The notes: a model not told the origin generated them from the sequence alone. Counted from the first letter of the stretch, positions 1 through 11,202 are shown. The stretch is 64,000 nucleotides of DNA from Fagopyrum homotropicum (GCA_033239125.1 BSWB01000003.1:137864320-137928319), one strand, 5' to 3'. Program-made: numbers and translations.

Positions 1-451
1 AGGCGGGAGTTGGGTAAATCATGTTGACCCTTAGAAAGACGCCATTGTGACTAATGGGTGTTACACCAGAAGCGTGGTAGACCCACGGATGAAGAAAATC
101 AATGTTAGGTTAACTATGATTTCAAGTTAAGGAATTAGAGATCTATATGAAAAGGTCCACTTGGGAGTGTGATATGTTTTGAGTTATATAAATTTAGAAG
201 CTTGACAAAAAGTAGGTGAAAATCCACTAATTAAGGAACGACCCGATTAGGTCACATTGAGGAAACCGGGCCAAGCAGTTTGTATTACAAAGAGCATTAG
301 GCACTTACTAAAGTGCCGACAGAAGTTTAAGATCATTATTTCAGAATCGATAGTCGGTAACTTTCGAAAGGAAAAAGCAAGTGGGCCAATGGGAGGAAAA
401 GTTTGGTTGAGTCATCAAGAGAGCTGAAAATAAGTTTAGAAAACCAACCCG
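1..451 (+). pseudogene. Decayed gypsy pol (integrase end) upstream of the chromodomain
   Basis: This stretch should encode the integrase core and C-terminal part of element A but is closed by stops in every frame. I could find only weak resemblance to integrase motifs, for example an aag-atc-att-att run near 329 that may correspond to the TIISD motif. Its assignment rests on its place directly before the chromodomain and 3' LTR. The contrast with the open frame that follows is noteworthy. Confidence 0.5.
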
Positions 452-715
452 TTGAGAGAGTATCTACCAAATCCGAGACACATCCGTAGTCATGAGGATC
501 TGATAGTTGAGCCCGACCATACTTTTGTAGAATACCCAGTAGCTGTCTTGGAGCACAGGACTAGACGTCTGCGGTCCAAGGAGATACCTATGTTGAGGAT
601 CCAGTGGTCTAGACGAGGAGCTGATGAGGCCACTTGGGAGACCGAGGAGAGTATTAGACGTAATTATCCCGAGTTCTTTGCGGGGTTTGATGTCACTTCT
701 GTATCGACGAGTTAG
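452..715 (+). pseudogene. Chromodomain-containing C-terminus of gypsy integrase
   Basis: An open frame of 87 codons. The first residues (REYLPNPRHI) match the conserved tail of plant gypsy integrases (LRKY-P-P-H-). The middle is acidic and carries an EDL-VEPDHTFVEYPV segment. Residues about 42-75 are a chromodomain-like module: LRSKEIPMLRIQWSR, then an EATWE motif, then IRRNYPEFF. This combination is typical of Tekay/Del-type chromoviruses, in which the chromodomain directs integration to heterochromatin. The methionine opening the frame is not a real start, because the protein would be the end of a Gag-Pol polyprotein. Everything upstream is broken, so this is a fragment and not a working gene. 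Stop is TAG at 713-715; the polypurine tract follows 190 bp later. Confidence 0.85.
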
Positions 716-900
716 TACTCGGACGTTGTGTTGTTTGACCATTCATGTTTTATATTGGATTGAGTAATTATATTTTAATGTGATACGTGTCTGAGTATGA
801 TGATTGAATAGTTGCGTGATAGAAAACAGAAATTTTAAGAAATTAAGATTTACAAAGAAAGTCGAATGATTAGTTACATTATTCTAAGTTTCGGGACGAA

Positions 901-922
901 ACTTATTTTAAGGGGGCACTGA
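901..922 (+). other. Polypurine tract region of element A
   Basis: ACTTATTTTAAGGGGGCACT-GA lies immediately before the 3' LTR. It matches the equivalent site in M1 and M2 on the minus strand (taaaataagt next to tacccccttaa) and the shared upstream motif TTTCGGGACGAAACTT. It primes plus-strand DNA synthesis in LTR elements. Confidence 0.8.
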
Positions 923-1087
923 TGTAATAACCGAAAATTTTAAAATTTCGTTTATTACCGGATCAAACCGGATTCCGATCCGCAAACCATAATTCCTTTA
1001 AATAAAATTAAACAATATTAAATTCGATCACTTTATGTAACCTTGATTCACATAAAATGACAAATTAGGTAACCCGTAAATAATTCC

Positions 1088-1118
<31 letters not shown>

Positions 1119-1909
1119 CGAGGAATGGTTCCGAACGAATTTAGTTTATCCGTTCAGCTCATCTTTGAATTTGAAGAACATGCCATTAATGGGCCCAAGG
1201 ACCCTCTGCCGGCCCACTATAGAGGAAGAGCAAGCGGCTGTCCATTTTGACTCTCCAGCCTACAAGTCTTTCTTAACCACTCCCTTAACCCTAATCCTTC
1301 CCCTTAATCATGCTTAACCTATTCTACCTACAACTCCTACGCGCCGTCACCTTCATCTTCCTCCTGTACCATCGACTGAAACGAAGGGCGCCAGCTTCGA
1401 CCCCCAGCATCCCAAGCAACTACCACCGAGCCAGACGGCCGTCCCTGCGCGGAGCCTGTTTCGTCTTCACGGACCGGTGAGTATCGACTTCTCCTACTTC
1501 TTTCGAAACAAACCGAAGTTGAAGGATTTCTGTTGCACAGCAGCGACGCACGATCCCGCTACTCAATCGACCCTGCACCACCAGCGCCGCCGTCGGGATT
1601 TCTGTTGCACCTCCTTCTCTCGCCAGCCGGAGTGTACCGTTGTTGCCGTTTTCGAGTTACAAGCGCCGAAGGTAAACGTACTTCACGTCTTCTTCGTCAT
1701 TTCCTTTCACGCAGACTCGATCGAGAGATGTTCATCGACTCCCTTGTGACTAGTACTCCGCAGGTTCGAAGAGTCTCTAACCGAACGCTGCTCCGATCGA
1801 ACCAGGTTCCCGCTCCCTCTCTCGGTGCGTGACGTAGCGTTGGACGGGTGAGTAACCCTCTTCAATGTACTGTTATATACGTGGTATATCAGCATATAGA
1901 AGTAGGAAA

Positions 1910-2190
1910 GGAAATGTATAAGTGTATATATATATATATATATGTATAAGTTAGTGCAGTGTATGTAGATACTATATATATATATGTTTGCGTAAAGATA
2001 GAATTACGAAATGGGATTAAAGGATATGAGTATATGTATATATATGATTCGAGTGTATGGGTATATGTACATAGATGAAGAGATGGATGTATGAGTATGT
2101 ATGTATATATAGACCTAGTACAGTACGTAATTATATATATACATGTATCGATGGGGGTATAAAAATATAATTTTAACATAACTACCAAAG

Positions 2191-2253
<63 letters not shown>
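1910..2253. repeat. TA-rich low-complexity stretch with (AT)n at 2193-2253
   Basis: About 30 uninterrupted AT dinucleotides at 2193-2253, preceded by shorter TATATA and GTATATAT runs from about 1925. It lies inside the A LTR and is absent from the M LTR copies, so it expanded in this copy or was lost in the others. The open frames here are just TAT/ATA codons. Confidence 0.95.
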
Positions 2254-2258
<5 letters not shown>

Positions 2259-2825
2259 GGATATAAAGAGGTATATGAATAAAGTGGTTAGGATAGGACT
2301 CACGGAGACGGGTGGTAGAATCGGAACCGGAAAGGATAAGGGTAATGGGATCGGATAGGGAACTAGAGGAGAAGGTTGTGGTGGTTCCGAGGAGTAGTCG
2401 AGGGTTGCCGGTTAATGAGTTCTACTTATGAAAAACATTCTAAGCCAGGCTCGTTTAGGATTTGATCTGAGACCTAGTGGTTAAGAGTAAGGTCGGACCG
2501 TAGCAAACCTTTGAAAGTTTAAACCTTGTTAGCTTTAGAACCTCTAGTAAGTTATCCTTAAGAAATAGATGATGAACTTAAATTCTAAAAGAGAATATTA
2601 AAACTAAATGATAGACTTCCCGAAGTTTCGGATCAAGGGCAAAATAGTCTTTTAACTTAAGAGAAAAATTTTCATAAATTCTCTTCATAAGATCGTACAA
2701 ATCAGAAGTTATTAATTTCTAAGAGTATGGGATGAAATGTTGATACACATGCCTTGTTTAACAGGTGTTTGAGTTGCCACGGGTACGGACCGAGTTGAGA
2801 TTTGTAAGAGTGGTCTTTGATTCAG

Positions 2826-3273
2826 GTAAGTCCTTGCGACTTACTTAGTTGGTTTCTGGATGTTAGTTGGATGATGATAGTGGTGTGTGTTGTGTGTTTA
2901 TAATAACAACTTGTTAGGACGACCGTTGTTATTATGTGTTAAGGCCCAAGTGTATGTATAACGGGCCGTGACATCACTGCCCAGCTCTGCCAGGAGACTG
3001 GGAGGTTCTCTATACCCAGACCATACAGGTACACGGTGAGATGCATCGGATCCACTCCTGATGGGTACACGGGGGCGGAGGCGAGGTTTGGGAATCCCTC
3101 GTGTCACAAAATAAGTATCATTAGAGTGAATGACTTAAATGAAGATAATAAATGGATTGTTTGAAAGCATGATGAGTGTTTATTGTTTTATGTGTGTGTG
3201 TGCTATTATTATTCTCCTAATGTTTAGATAACTAGCTAATGGTTGTTTTGTTGTGTTTTTAGATTTACCGCAG
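2826..3273 (+). other. Predicted intron in A LTR, donor in hairpin
   Basis: Donor AG|GTAAGTCC begins at 2826 and pairs with GACTTAC (2838-2844), giving a 7-bp stem and 5-nt loop. A CTAAT branch-point-like site lies near 3235, and the acceptor ACCGCAG|GTTAG ends at 3273. The same order is found in the B, D, E and M LTRs. It contains a GTGACA...TGTCAC-bounded island (2968-3107). Splicing itself is inferred. Confidence 0.5.
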
Positions 3274-3589
3274 GTTAGAACAGCAGTTGAGTGATCCGGA
3301 AGTAGTGGTCAGCCGGGTCTCCGTACTCCTTAGAGTGGGGGTTTGGGTTGTTGCTTTGTTATCCTTTCCTCTTGTTAAGACAATTAGTCTTTCCGCTGTT
3401 TAAGTACTATAGGCTGTTAGACTTTCTTGCATTCATCTTTTTTTTAAAATACATTTTTATGAAATTTCGGTTTTTCTTATTTGTGTCTTGTTGCAAGATC
3501 CTAGTAATATTGTTGTCAAACTGAGGTCGGGACCCATTGTGAGGTCCTAACCAGTAATGCCCCGAGTTCTGAGAATTTGGGGTGTTACA

Positions 3590-5214
3590 ATAAATAGCGG
3601 AAAATCCTTTATTAATTCATTTCCTTTCACGTTTTCTTGTAAAAGCTCTGATTTCTCTCAACCTTCAAACTCAGATCTACTCTCCGTTTCTAATCCGATT
3701 TCAATTCCGTTTGAGTTTCTGGATTCCTCTCTTCATTCTCTTCATAACGGTACCGAGTTTCTGCATTTCCGAGTATATGGAGGGCTGGTCGAGCATATAT
3801 GTCACCAGGACGGTTCCGTCGTTCAGATTCCGATGAATTTGATGCTGTCCATGCGTAGCCTGCGTCGTTGTGATTCCGAATCTTCTTTTTGATCGTCAAT
3901 CGGGTTAGTAACGAATAAGTTATGAATTTATTCGTTTTCCGTACTGCGATTTGGCCTAAATTGACTTTAGGCTTGTCAAATAGGACAATTAGAAATTCCA
4001 TTATGGTCGTTATATTATTCTAGTGATTATGGGTTCTTGTTTGATGAAATCTGATGACAGGTGGGTTTAGAAATTGCCTGCGGGCAAAACGTTATTCTGG
4101 CGAAATCTAATTAATTAATTAAAGGTTAATTAATTAAATTGGGATTAGAATTGAGATTGAGGAATGTTGATTAGATACTACCTTGAGATTTGAGGAATTG
4201 TGAGCTATGTTGAGATATTGAGGTTTAGTTGGTCGTGAGGCTCATAGATTGAGTATGATCCTTATGGATCCCTTTGGGTGTAGGTGTGACCCCTTTGATG
4301 AATAGAGGTTGATATATCTCTTTATGCCTTTTTATAGGCCGTGTTGTCCCTCAAGTGTAGAGGTGATCGTGGTTGATTTTGTACGAGGTTGAGGTAAGTC
4401 CGTAGGACTTACTTAGCTACCATCCCTATATTGGGTGTTGCATGAGTGGTGTGTGCTTTATATGTTTGCTATGATATCATGAGTTGTCGTTTTTATCGAC
4501 CTATGTTCTATTGACTGCCCCACTGCGTGGCTGTGATAACCTTTCCCTTTCATCCCGCCGTGGAGTCTGGGAGGTTCTCTGATGTCGGGCCAGAGTGGTT
4601 TACAGGAAGGGCGCAATCCACTCCCATAGGGTACACGGATTGTGTGACCGATACTCGTACAGCTGGACATTGTACTCAGAGGCGGGGATGTATCGGTCCT
4701 CGTGTCACATACTTTCATCTATCTATATATATACGATTTTTGAGTGAATGGTTATTATATAAAGATAATAAATGGGTAAATGTGTGATAGCATGCTGATG
4801 TGTTTATCTTTCATGATTGTGCTTGTGCTTATGCATTACCTCATATATGTATGGTTAGCTAACGGTTTCATACCGTGTTATAGATGTTTACAGGTTAGGC
4901 GCTACTGGGTGATTTGGCAGGGTGACAGGCCGAGGACTCTCGTACATTAGGTGGTTGGTTTGGGGTTGTTGTGTTTCCCCTCCTGCGTGAGGATGATCTT
5001 TTGTACCTCCTATGTGAGGATGTCGTTTTATGTACTCGGCTATGTTGTTGTTTACTTTGGGTCGTACAGTTTATATTGTGTTATGCATTTGTTTTATATC
5101 TGTCAGTGCCATGTTGTAAGGTCCAGTGAACTTGTTGTCAAGCTAGGGTCAGGATCCATTGTGAGATCCTAGCCCAATGTGACATCCCGAGTCCCGCGGA
5201 TTCGGGGTGTTACA
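3590..5214 (+). repeat. Element B 5' LTR, right part (1,625 bp)
   Basis: Equivalent to 10399-12023 of the 3' LTR with no indels. It begins within the TATA box because element A inserted there. It ends GGTGTTACA, followed by GAGT and the primer binding site. The predicted intron spans 4394-4893: donor GTAAGTCC pairing perfectly with GGACTTAC across a 3-nt loop, branch-like GCTAACGG, acceptor TTTACAG|GTTAG. Confidence 0.9.
4394..4893 (+). other. Predicted intron in B 5' LTR
   Basis: Donor AG|GTAAGTCCG starts at 4394 with an 8-bp perfect hairpin (4394-4401 with 4405-4412). GCTAACGG near 4859 fits the plant branch-site consensus. The acceptor CAG ends at 4893. Only sequence signals are seen. Confidence 0.45.
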
Positions 5215-5218
5215 GAGT

Positions 5219-5236
5219 TGGTATCAGAGCCCAGGT
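5219..5236 (+). other. Primer binding site, initiator-Met tRNA type (element B)
   Basis: TGGTATCAGAGCCCAGGT starts five bases after the LTR end. The first 12 bases are the usual plant complement of the 3' end of initiator tRNA-Met. Confidence 0.93.
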
Positions 5237-5689
5237 TGACAACAATGGCACTTGCTACCTGCAATGAGGTTTGATAGGTAAAATAAACAGAGCCCACATG
5301 GGATCTGGCGTTTTCAAAGGTTTTGGTTTTAAGTGTGGTTTTGGGATAGAATGTACGAGAAGTCGTCACCTCTGCCATGGATCTCTGCAGCGTAGATATG
5401 TATTTATCTGTGTGTACTATGGATTATGTGGATTTATTATATACATATCGGTACCTATGGCATATATATAGCCTTATAAGATTAGGTGCGTATATCCTAC
5501 AGATGACTCCGACTAGAGTAGTATCTGTAGTGGGATGATTTAGGGTACACCCCCCCTCTTCCTCCAGTGGTGATAAGTTAGGGACCAGTTTCCGCTGTTG
5601 TTTTGCCTATGGTAGAGAACGAGTTTGAAGAGGCTGATCGTGTCTCCATGAGTAGATCCGAGTTTCAAGAATATATGTAACAAGTATAT

Positions 5690-6220
5690 GAAGCGGTGAT
5701 AGCGGGTAGATCGACACCAGATTTACCAACAATTGTGAGATCAACTAAACCTTCTGGATCCGGAAAGAAGCAATGGACTGAATCAGTTACTGGAGAAGCA
5801 AAGATGATGAATGGGGAACCAAGTCCGATATCAAGACAATCTAGTGATCCTTTAGCCATGAAGATGACTGGCAAGGAACTACAGTGTTTTAATTGCGTGG
5901 AAGTTGGGACACTGGCGAGCTGTGTGCCCAAAGGCTCCCATCATATGCTTTACGTGTGGTAAAGCAGGGCATAGAGCGAAGTTTTGTCGACAGGGCAAGG
6001 CATTGCCTTTACAGGTTCCCTTCAAGAGTGAGATCATTCCAGGTGGACGACGAAGGTCGAGTTACCCTTCAGTTGCACAGGTTGTAAGGATGGGATGATA
6101 TGTTTCAGTTGTGGCTATCCAGATCATTTGCGTTCTGTGTGCCCTTTGACACTGATAGCTTGTTTCACTTGTGGTGAGCTAGGCCATTTGGCCCTTTCTG
6201 TCAGCACGGTGGTGTTTCTT
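5690..6220 (+). pseudogene. Gag remnant with four zinc knuckles (element B)
   Basis: This is a broken Gag nucleocapsid region. After a short open stretch rich in S, T, P and K (about 5696-5890), four CCHC knuckles can be read, with frame changes between them: CFNC then GHWRAVCP (about 5887-5932), CFTCGKAGHRAKFC (about 5949-5990), CFSCGYPDHLRSVC (about 6101-6142), and CFTCGELGHLAL followed by a shifted CQH (about 6164-6215). Knuckles bind retroelement RNA during packaging. One or two are usual in plant gypsy Gag, so four is unusual. At least one base-level frameshift lies at about 5908-5912 and others follow. No N-terminal Gag start could be fixed. Confidence 0.75.
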
Positions 6221-6879
6221 CCCAGCAAGACCTTCCTCTTTCCGGTGCAGAAAGAGTGGAAGTGGAGGCTATAGTAATGACCTCAGTGATACCTGAGGAG
6301 CATGGATCTGACATTGAGTGATGATATGTAGTAGAGCTACGAGTGTTAGCTGTTATAGGTACCATTCTCGTTAATGGTTTACCTGGTGGAGTTTTGCTTG
6401 TTGTGAGTGCTATGCACTTCATGTCTTTCGATGCATGCGTTAATGATTGAATTTTTGTATATAGTAGAAGGTGGATTTTCCTTTACAAGATTACCTTTTT
6501 GGGTCTGAGATACCAGTGAGATGCGTGTTTGTTCCCTTATTTCAAGGACCCGTGTATGGTTGTAGACTTCTTTGTCATGTCGTAGGTGCATGAGGAAGTC
6601 ATTATGTGTATGGTTTGGATGAATAGATATCATGTGGTGTTAGCTTTTAATAGTAAGACTATTATAGTCTTTACTGAGTTGAGTTAAATAGAGGTCTTCT
6701 GAGGTTAAGACCTTTAAAGAGACGGGTTTGTCATCAAGACTGTACGAGCAGCGAGCTGATAGCACAGGGATGTGACGTCTTCTAGTGTTATACCATGAAG
6801 GAGCGAGATAGTCCAACATTGGAAGGTATTCCAGTTGTTTATGAGTTTATAGACGTGTTACTGAACCGTCTAGTTGCCA

Positions 6880-9240
6880 CCTCAGTGGAGTGTGGACATT
6901 GTTATCGAGTTGAAGTATGATACAAGATTGAATGGGAAAGCCACACTATATGGTGCTTGTTGAGATATTATACTGATAACTTGAAAGTTGACTAAAAAGG
7001 GTTTACCCTAGTGGGTTCCATGTTCCGTATTGACAACCTGATGAGTTAGCTTCAAGAAGCAATTGTGTTTTCAGGATTTCTTTATGCTCAAGATATCCCT
7101 AGTCATGGATGAGAGAGCAGCATGTGTATGAGATAGCATCCCATACCCGTTATGAACACTATGAGTTTGTAGTGATGTCATTTGGGTGACGAATGTTTTA
7201 GTAGTTTTTATGGAGTTGATGAACATTATCTTCATCGATTTCCTTGATTAGTTGGTGGTGGACTTCATTGATGACATGTCGGTATACTCTCATAATAGAG
7301 AATAGTAGACCGATCGTCTGAGGACCGTTCTGCAGATTTTGAGAGATAGAGGGTTGTATTCTACGCTCTCTAATTGTAAGTTGAGATGTCAATGGTAGCC
7401 TTTTTAGGCCATGTTGTCTCCGCCAGTGGAATCATGGTTGACCTGACGAGAATTAAGTATGTTGTAACATGGGAGATACTGATGAACATTAAGGAATATG
7501 TAGTTTTCTCGGCTCTGGCGATTGCTACCAATGCTTTGAGGAAGGATTTTATATGATTACGTATTCATTTGCGAGTCTTTTGAGAAGACCGTACCGGTGT
7601 GATCTTCATGTCAGATTTCTATAGATCATAGGAATCTGAAGTATATTTTATGCAACAAGGGTTGAATATTTGACTTGAAGATTCCATATCATTCAGAGAA
7701 GTTGAACGTTGTCGTCGATAACTTGAATGGAAAGACGCTCCAAGAGAAGATGATTGTGAGACTGATAGTTCAGCTTCAACTTCAGAGAGATCTAGCTTGG
7801 CTAGAGTTGAACAATCAGTTCCTTGATGAGGATACTCAGTTATACCTCCGAGGTTCTACCTGGTCTGTTGGATGAAGTCCAACAAAAGCAGGAGACTTGC
7901 CCGACCTTGACAAGTTTTAGAGAAAGGACTACTCGTACTGAGGCACCATAGTTCTCCATGGGAGTAGATGGACTGATGAAGAGTCATGACCGCTTTTGTA
8001 TACCTGCTGATGCAGATGGAGACAAAGAATATTACGGTATACCCATTGTACGCCTTATTCAGTACATTCAGGTACGAGTAAGATGTACCACGAGATGAGA
8101 CGATTATGTTCTATGAAGCCGATATAACCAGATTTGTGATACAGTGTGTGACCTGTCAGCAGGTCCAGATAGAGTATTTCCGATCTAGAGATAAGCCCCA
8201 CCCACTACCAGTGCAGTAGTAGAATTTGGGAGGACATCTCTATGGACTTTGTTATGGGATTGTGACCCAGTAGAATGAAACCAACACGTTTCGTTTCTAT
8301 CAGAAGGACGTGGCTAGTGAATGAATTGGATGAGGAGTACACTAGACAGATAGTGAGACTCCATGGTATACCGAGAACGATCATTTCTGATCGAGATGGA
8401 TGTTTTTACTTTGAGATTTTGGGCAGTCGATTCAGACTGCTTTGGGGATGAGTCTGTACCTCATGACTACAATTCACCCCGTGACAGATGGTCATTTAGA
8501 GAGGATCATCTAGATCTTAAAGATCTATTATAAGTTATAAGTTGAATGGGAAACGTGGAGGGTTATATTACCTTCCATTAATGAGTTTATTATATAACAA
8601 TGAAGGACGTGCATCTTTTTGGGATGACCCTATGAGTCAATATATAGACATAGATGTCGTATATCCTTATGCTAGAAGTGATCTAGCAGTAGAGTGGAAT
8701 AACACCTGACCAGACTCAGGATTTTATAGTTCAAGTAACGTTGATTGAAGGAAGAATGCTGGATGTACAGAGTCGCCAGATTGTGTGTGTAGACAAGAGG
8801 TGTTAACCTCTAAAGTTCAAGTGAGAGTTCATGTCCGGTTGGAGGTATCTCAGCTGTGAGACGTTTGTTGTGTATTATGGAAAGGGGAACTGAGTTTCCA
8901 ATATGTCGGTTACTTGAGATCTTGATCAGTTTTGTGAAGGCAACATGATGTTTAGCTTTCACTCTGAAGTTGGTGGATGTTCACCCAGTGTTCATGTGTC
9001 TCAACTGAGGAAGTATATACCAGGTTGGAAACACTTTGTGAGTTATAATGATCTAGTGGTTAAGTTGAACCACATCGTTGTTGAGCATCTGATTACATTC
9101 TTGGAATAAGATATGAAACGCTTGCATTTGAAAGACATTCCCATATTGAGGATATTATGATCGAGATGAAGACCTGAAGAGGCTATGTGAGAGACTGAGG
9201 ATAGTGTCCTGAGGAACTATCCAGAGTATATGTTGGGACA
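6880..9240 (+). pseudogene. Decayed pol: RT, RNase H, integrase, chromodomain (element B)
   Basis: Domains appear in normal gypsy order, broken by many stops and frameshifts. The RT start resembles the IEL-PG-PIS region near 6893. RT motif TRYEHYEFVVMSFG is read at about 7145-7186. The catalytic box is FIDDMSVYS at about 7262-7288, so both aspartates are kept. HVVSASGIMVD is at about 7408-7440. The integrase HHCC end is RFVIQCVTCQQVQ at about 8128-8170. The start of the integrase core is DISMDFVMGL (about 8230-8260), and LHGIPRTIISDRDG is at about 8359-8400. A tail like VFHVSQLRKYIP lies near 8990-9020. A chromodomain remnant (LKDIPILRI, then RNYPEY) is at 9125-9235. The protease region (about 6300-6800) is not recognisable. 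Order and the chromodomain place it with Tekay/Del chromoviruses. It cannot encode a protein. Confidence 0.85.
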
Positions 9241-9389
9241 GACCCATTTGTGGGAGCACGAGTAGATCTTAGTGTTATCTTGATGAATGTTGTGCTTATG
9301 TGCTTATATGCCTTGATGTGTTATTCCATGCTAATTGTGATGTGATTTATGATCTTAGTAGATCTTGATGTGCTAGCGTGATGTATGTT

Positions 9390-9800
9390 ATAGATGGAGA
9401 TGATTACTTCCTCCACGCTACCCGAGTATGATTATATTTATAGCTGGAGATGGTTCTTTCCTTCATGCTATTTGAGTGTGATTAGGATTCAGCTGGAGAT
9501 GGTTCTTTCCTCCATGCTACCTTTATGGACATAGTTTTAGTAGAGATGTGATTCCTCCATACGATATATATGATTATGGTTTGCTAGAGACGTATTTCCT
9601 CTATGCTTGTGATATGTTTGGGCTAGAGATGTGCTTCCTCTATGCCTTGTGATGTGGTATGGCGAGAGACGTGATTCCTCTACGCCTTTGGGTAGCGTTA
9701 TGACCCTGTTTTCTAGAGTTGATGATTCCTCCATGGTGACATTGTGGTTATAGATTGTTATAGGTGATGACCTTTTGAACGGAGATGTGATACCTCCGAT
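9390..9800 (+). repeat. Degenerate tandem repeat before the 3' LTR of element B
   Basis: Nine imperfect units of about 40-65 bp, each built on (C/T)(T/A)GGAGATG-n-TTCCTCCATGC or a close variant such as CTAGAGATGTGCTTCCTC. Units start near 9396, 9441, 9491, 9541, 9583, 9622, 9662, 9712 and 9779. The array sits between the chromodomain remnant and the polypurine tract, where many plant gypsy elements keep non-coding sequence. Confidence 0.75.
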
Positions 9801-9869
9801 AGAGAGAGTGAGAGTTATACCTCGGCTTATGGGACCGAGATGACTTTGGGATTTTGCAAGTTTCGGGAC

Positions 9870-9894
9870 GAAACTTTTTTTAAGGGGTGTGTGA
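9870..9894 (+). other. Polypurine tract region of element B
   Basis: GGACGAAAC followed by a T run and TTAAGGGGTGTGTGA sits directly before the 3' LTR. The preceding TTTCGGGACGAAAC is shared with A, D (TTTCGGGCCGAAACTT) and M. Confidence 0.75.
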
Positions 9895-10395
9895 TGTAAT
9901 AACTAGGATTTCGAATTCTAATTAATGTTGATTAACTTAATCGTTGATAGTAATTAACATATAACTCGTGAAGATTTCCCAAGTGATGAGTATGAGTCCC
10001 ACCGTTATGTTCCTCGCGTAATTTTGGGCGTTTGGGGAAATTTTTACTTTTTCCCCCGGGTAATTATTTTTACCCTCCGGTGTTATTTGGAGCATTTGGG
10101 AGCTCCAATTAATAAAAATGCAGTTGAGAGAAATGATCAGGACATCAGATATGTCCTAGATATCAAATAACATGGAGAGGCAAAACGGCCAAAACAGTCG
10201 CTATTTCGTTTCTTAACGGCTAAAAAAAGACGGCTTAGGAATACACGTTTTCCGAGGCAGTTGTGTAATAATTATCCGTACAATATTCCAGATTTAATGT
10301 TCCAATCTCGAGAAGTTTGGAGAAAGAGGTTCGACCCGCCTTTGGATCGGTTAAAGGATAATTATCGACTTTACTAAAGGATAATTATCGTCTTC

Positions 10396-10405
10396 ACTAT
10401 AAATA
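10396..10405 (+). promoter_or_regulatory. Putative TATA box of the B LTR promoter
   Basis: ACTATAAATAGCGG is the clearest TATA-like motif in this LTR and precedes a CT-rich leader (TTTCTCTCAACCTTC) by about 65 bp. In the 5' LTR the same box is cut by element A, which leaves ACAATAAATAGC at 3587-3598. Confidence 0.6.
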
Positions 10406-11202
10406 GCGGAAAATCCTTTATTAATTCATTTCCTTTCACGTTTTCTCGTAAAAGCTCTGATTTCTCTCAACCTTCAAACTCAGATCTACTCTCCGTTTCT
10501 AATCCGATTTCAATTCCGTTTGAGTTTCTGGATTCCTCTCTTCATTCTCTTCATAACGGTACCGAGTTTCTGCATTTCCGAGTATATGGAGGGCTGGTCG
10601 AGCATATATGTCACCAGGACGGTTCCGTCGTTCAGATTCCGATGAATTTGCTGCTGTCCATGCGTAGCCTGCGTCGTTGTGATTCCGAATCTTCTTTCTG
10701 ATCGTCAATCGGGTTAGTAACGAATAAGTTATGAATTTATTCGTTTTCCGTACTGCGATTTGGCCTAAATTGACTTTAGGCTTGTCAAATAGGACAATTA
10801 GAAATTCCATTATGGTCGTTATATTATTCTAGTTATTATGGGTTCTTGTTTGATGAAATCTGATGACAGGTGGGTTTAGAAATTGCCTGCGGGCAAAACG
10901 TTATTCTGGCGAAATCTAATTAATTAATTAAAGGTTAATTAATTAAATTGGGATTAGAATTGAGATTGAGGAATGTTGATTAGATACTACCTTGAGATTT
11001 GAGGAATTGTGAGCTATGTTGAGATATTGAGGTTTAGTTGGTCGTGAGGCTCATAGATTGAGTATGATCCTTATGGATCCCTTTGGGTGTAGGTGTGACC
11101 CCTTTGATGAATAGAGGTTGATATATCTCTTTATGCCTTTTTATAGGCCGTGTTGTCCCTCAAGTGTAGAGGTGATCGTGGTTGATTTTGTACGAGGTTG
11201 AG

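Larger units (their letters stand above)
1..3589 (+). mobile_element. Element A: 3' part of a Ty3/gypsy chromovirus LTR retrotransposon
   Basis: Internal region (1-922) plus complete 3' LTR (923-3589); the 5' part lies left of the window. The LTR begins TGTAATAACC and ends GGTGTTACA. Family membership is shared with M1 and M2, whose minus-strand LTRs match this one throughout. The right end abuts position 3590, which is the middle of element B's LTR (matching 10399 onward), so A is nested in B. The expected five-base target duplication would be 3590-3594 (ataaa); its partner is outside the window. Confidence 0.9.
923..3589 (+). repeat. Element A 3' LTR (2,667 bp)
   Basis: Starts TGTAATAACCG and ends TTGGGGTGTTACA. 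It contains a pyrimidine- and GC-rich leader-like stretch (about 1320-1480) with a splice-donor-like GGTGAGTAT near 1477, a long AT microsatellite, and the hairpin-donor/CAG predicted intron described separately. Small open frames inside it are not conserved coding sequence. Confidence 0.88.

Noticed and set aside
1889..2303. Minus-strand open frames of Tyr/Ile repeats
   Set aside because: Products of the TA-rich stretch and (AT)n run.
3690..4001. 103-codon minus-strand frame, repeated at 10499-10810
   Set aside because: Both are in the B LTR, so identity only reflects LTR identity. No motif, and antisense to the LTR.
4527..4787. 86-codon frame repeated at 11336, with analogues at 16638, 22994, 35077 and 39193
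   Set aside because: These are the GC-rich islands of the LTRs. Frames differ between families and conservation follows DNA ends, not codons.
9390..9800. Possible CRISPR-like array
   Set aside because: Units are imperfect and vary in length, with no uniform spacer. The context is a plant retroelement.
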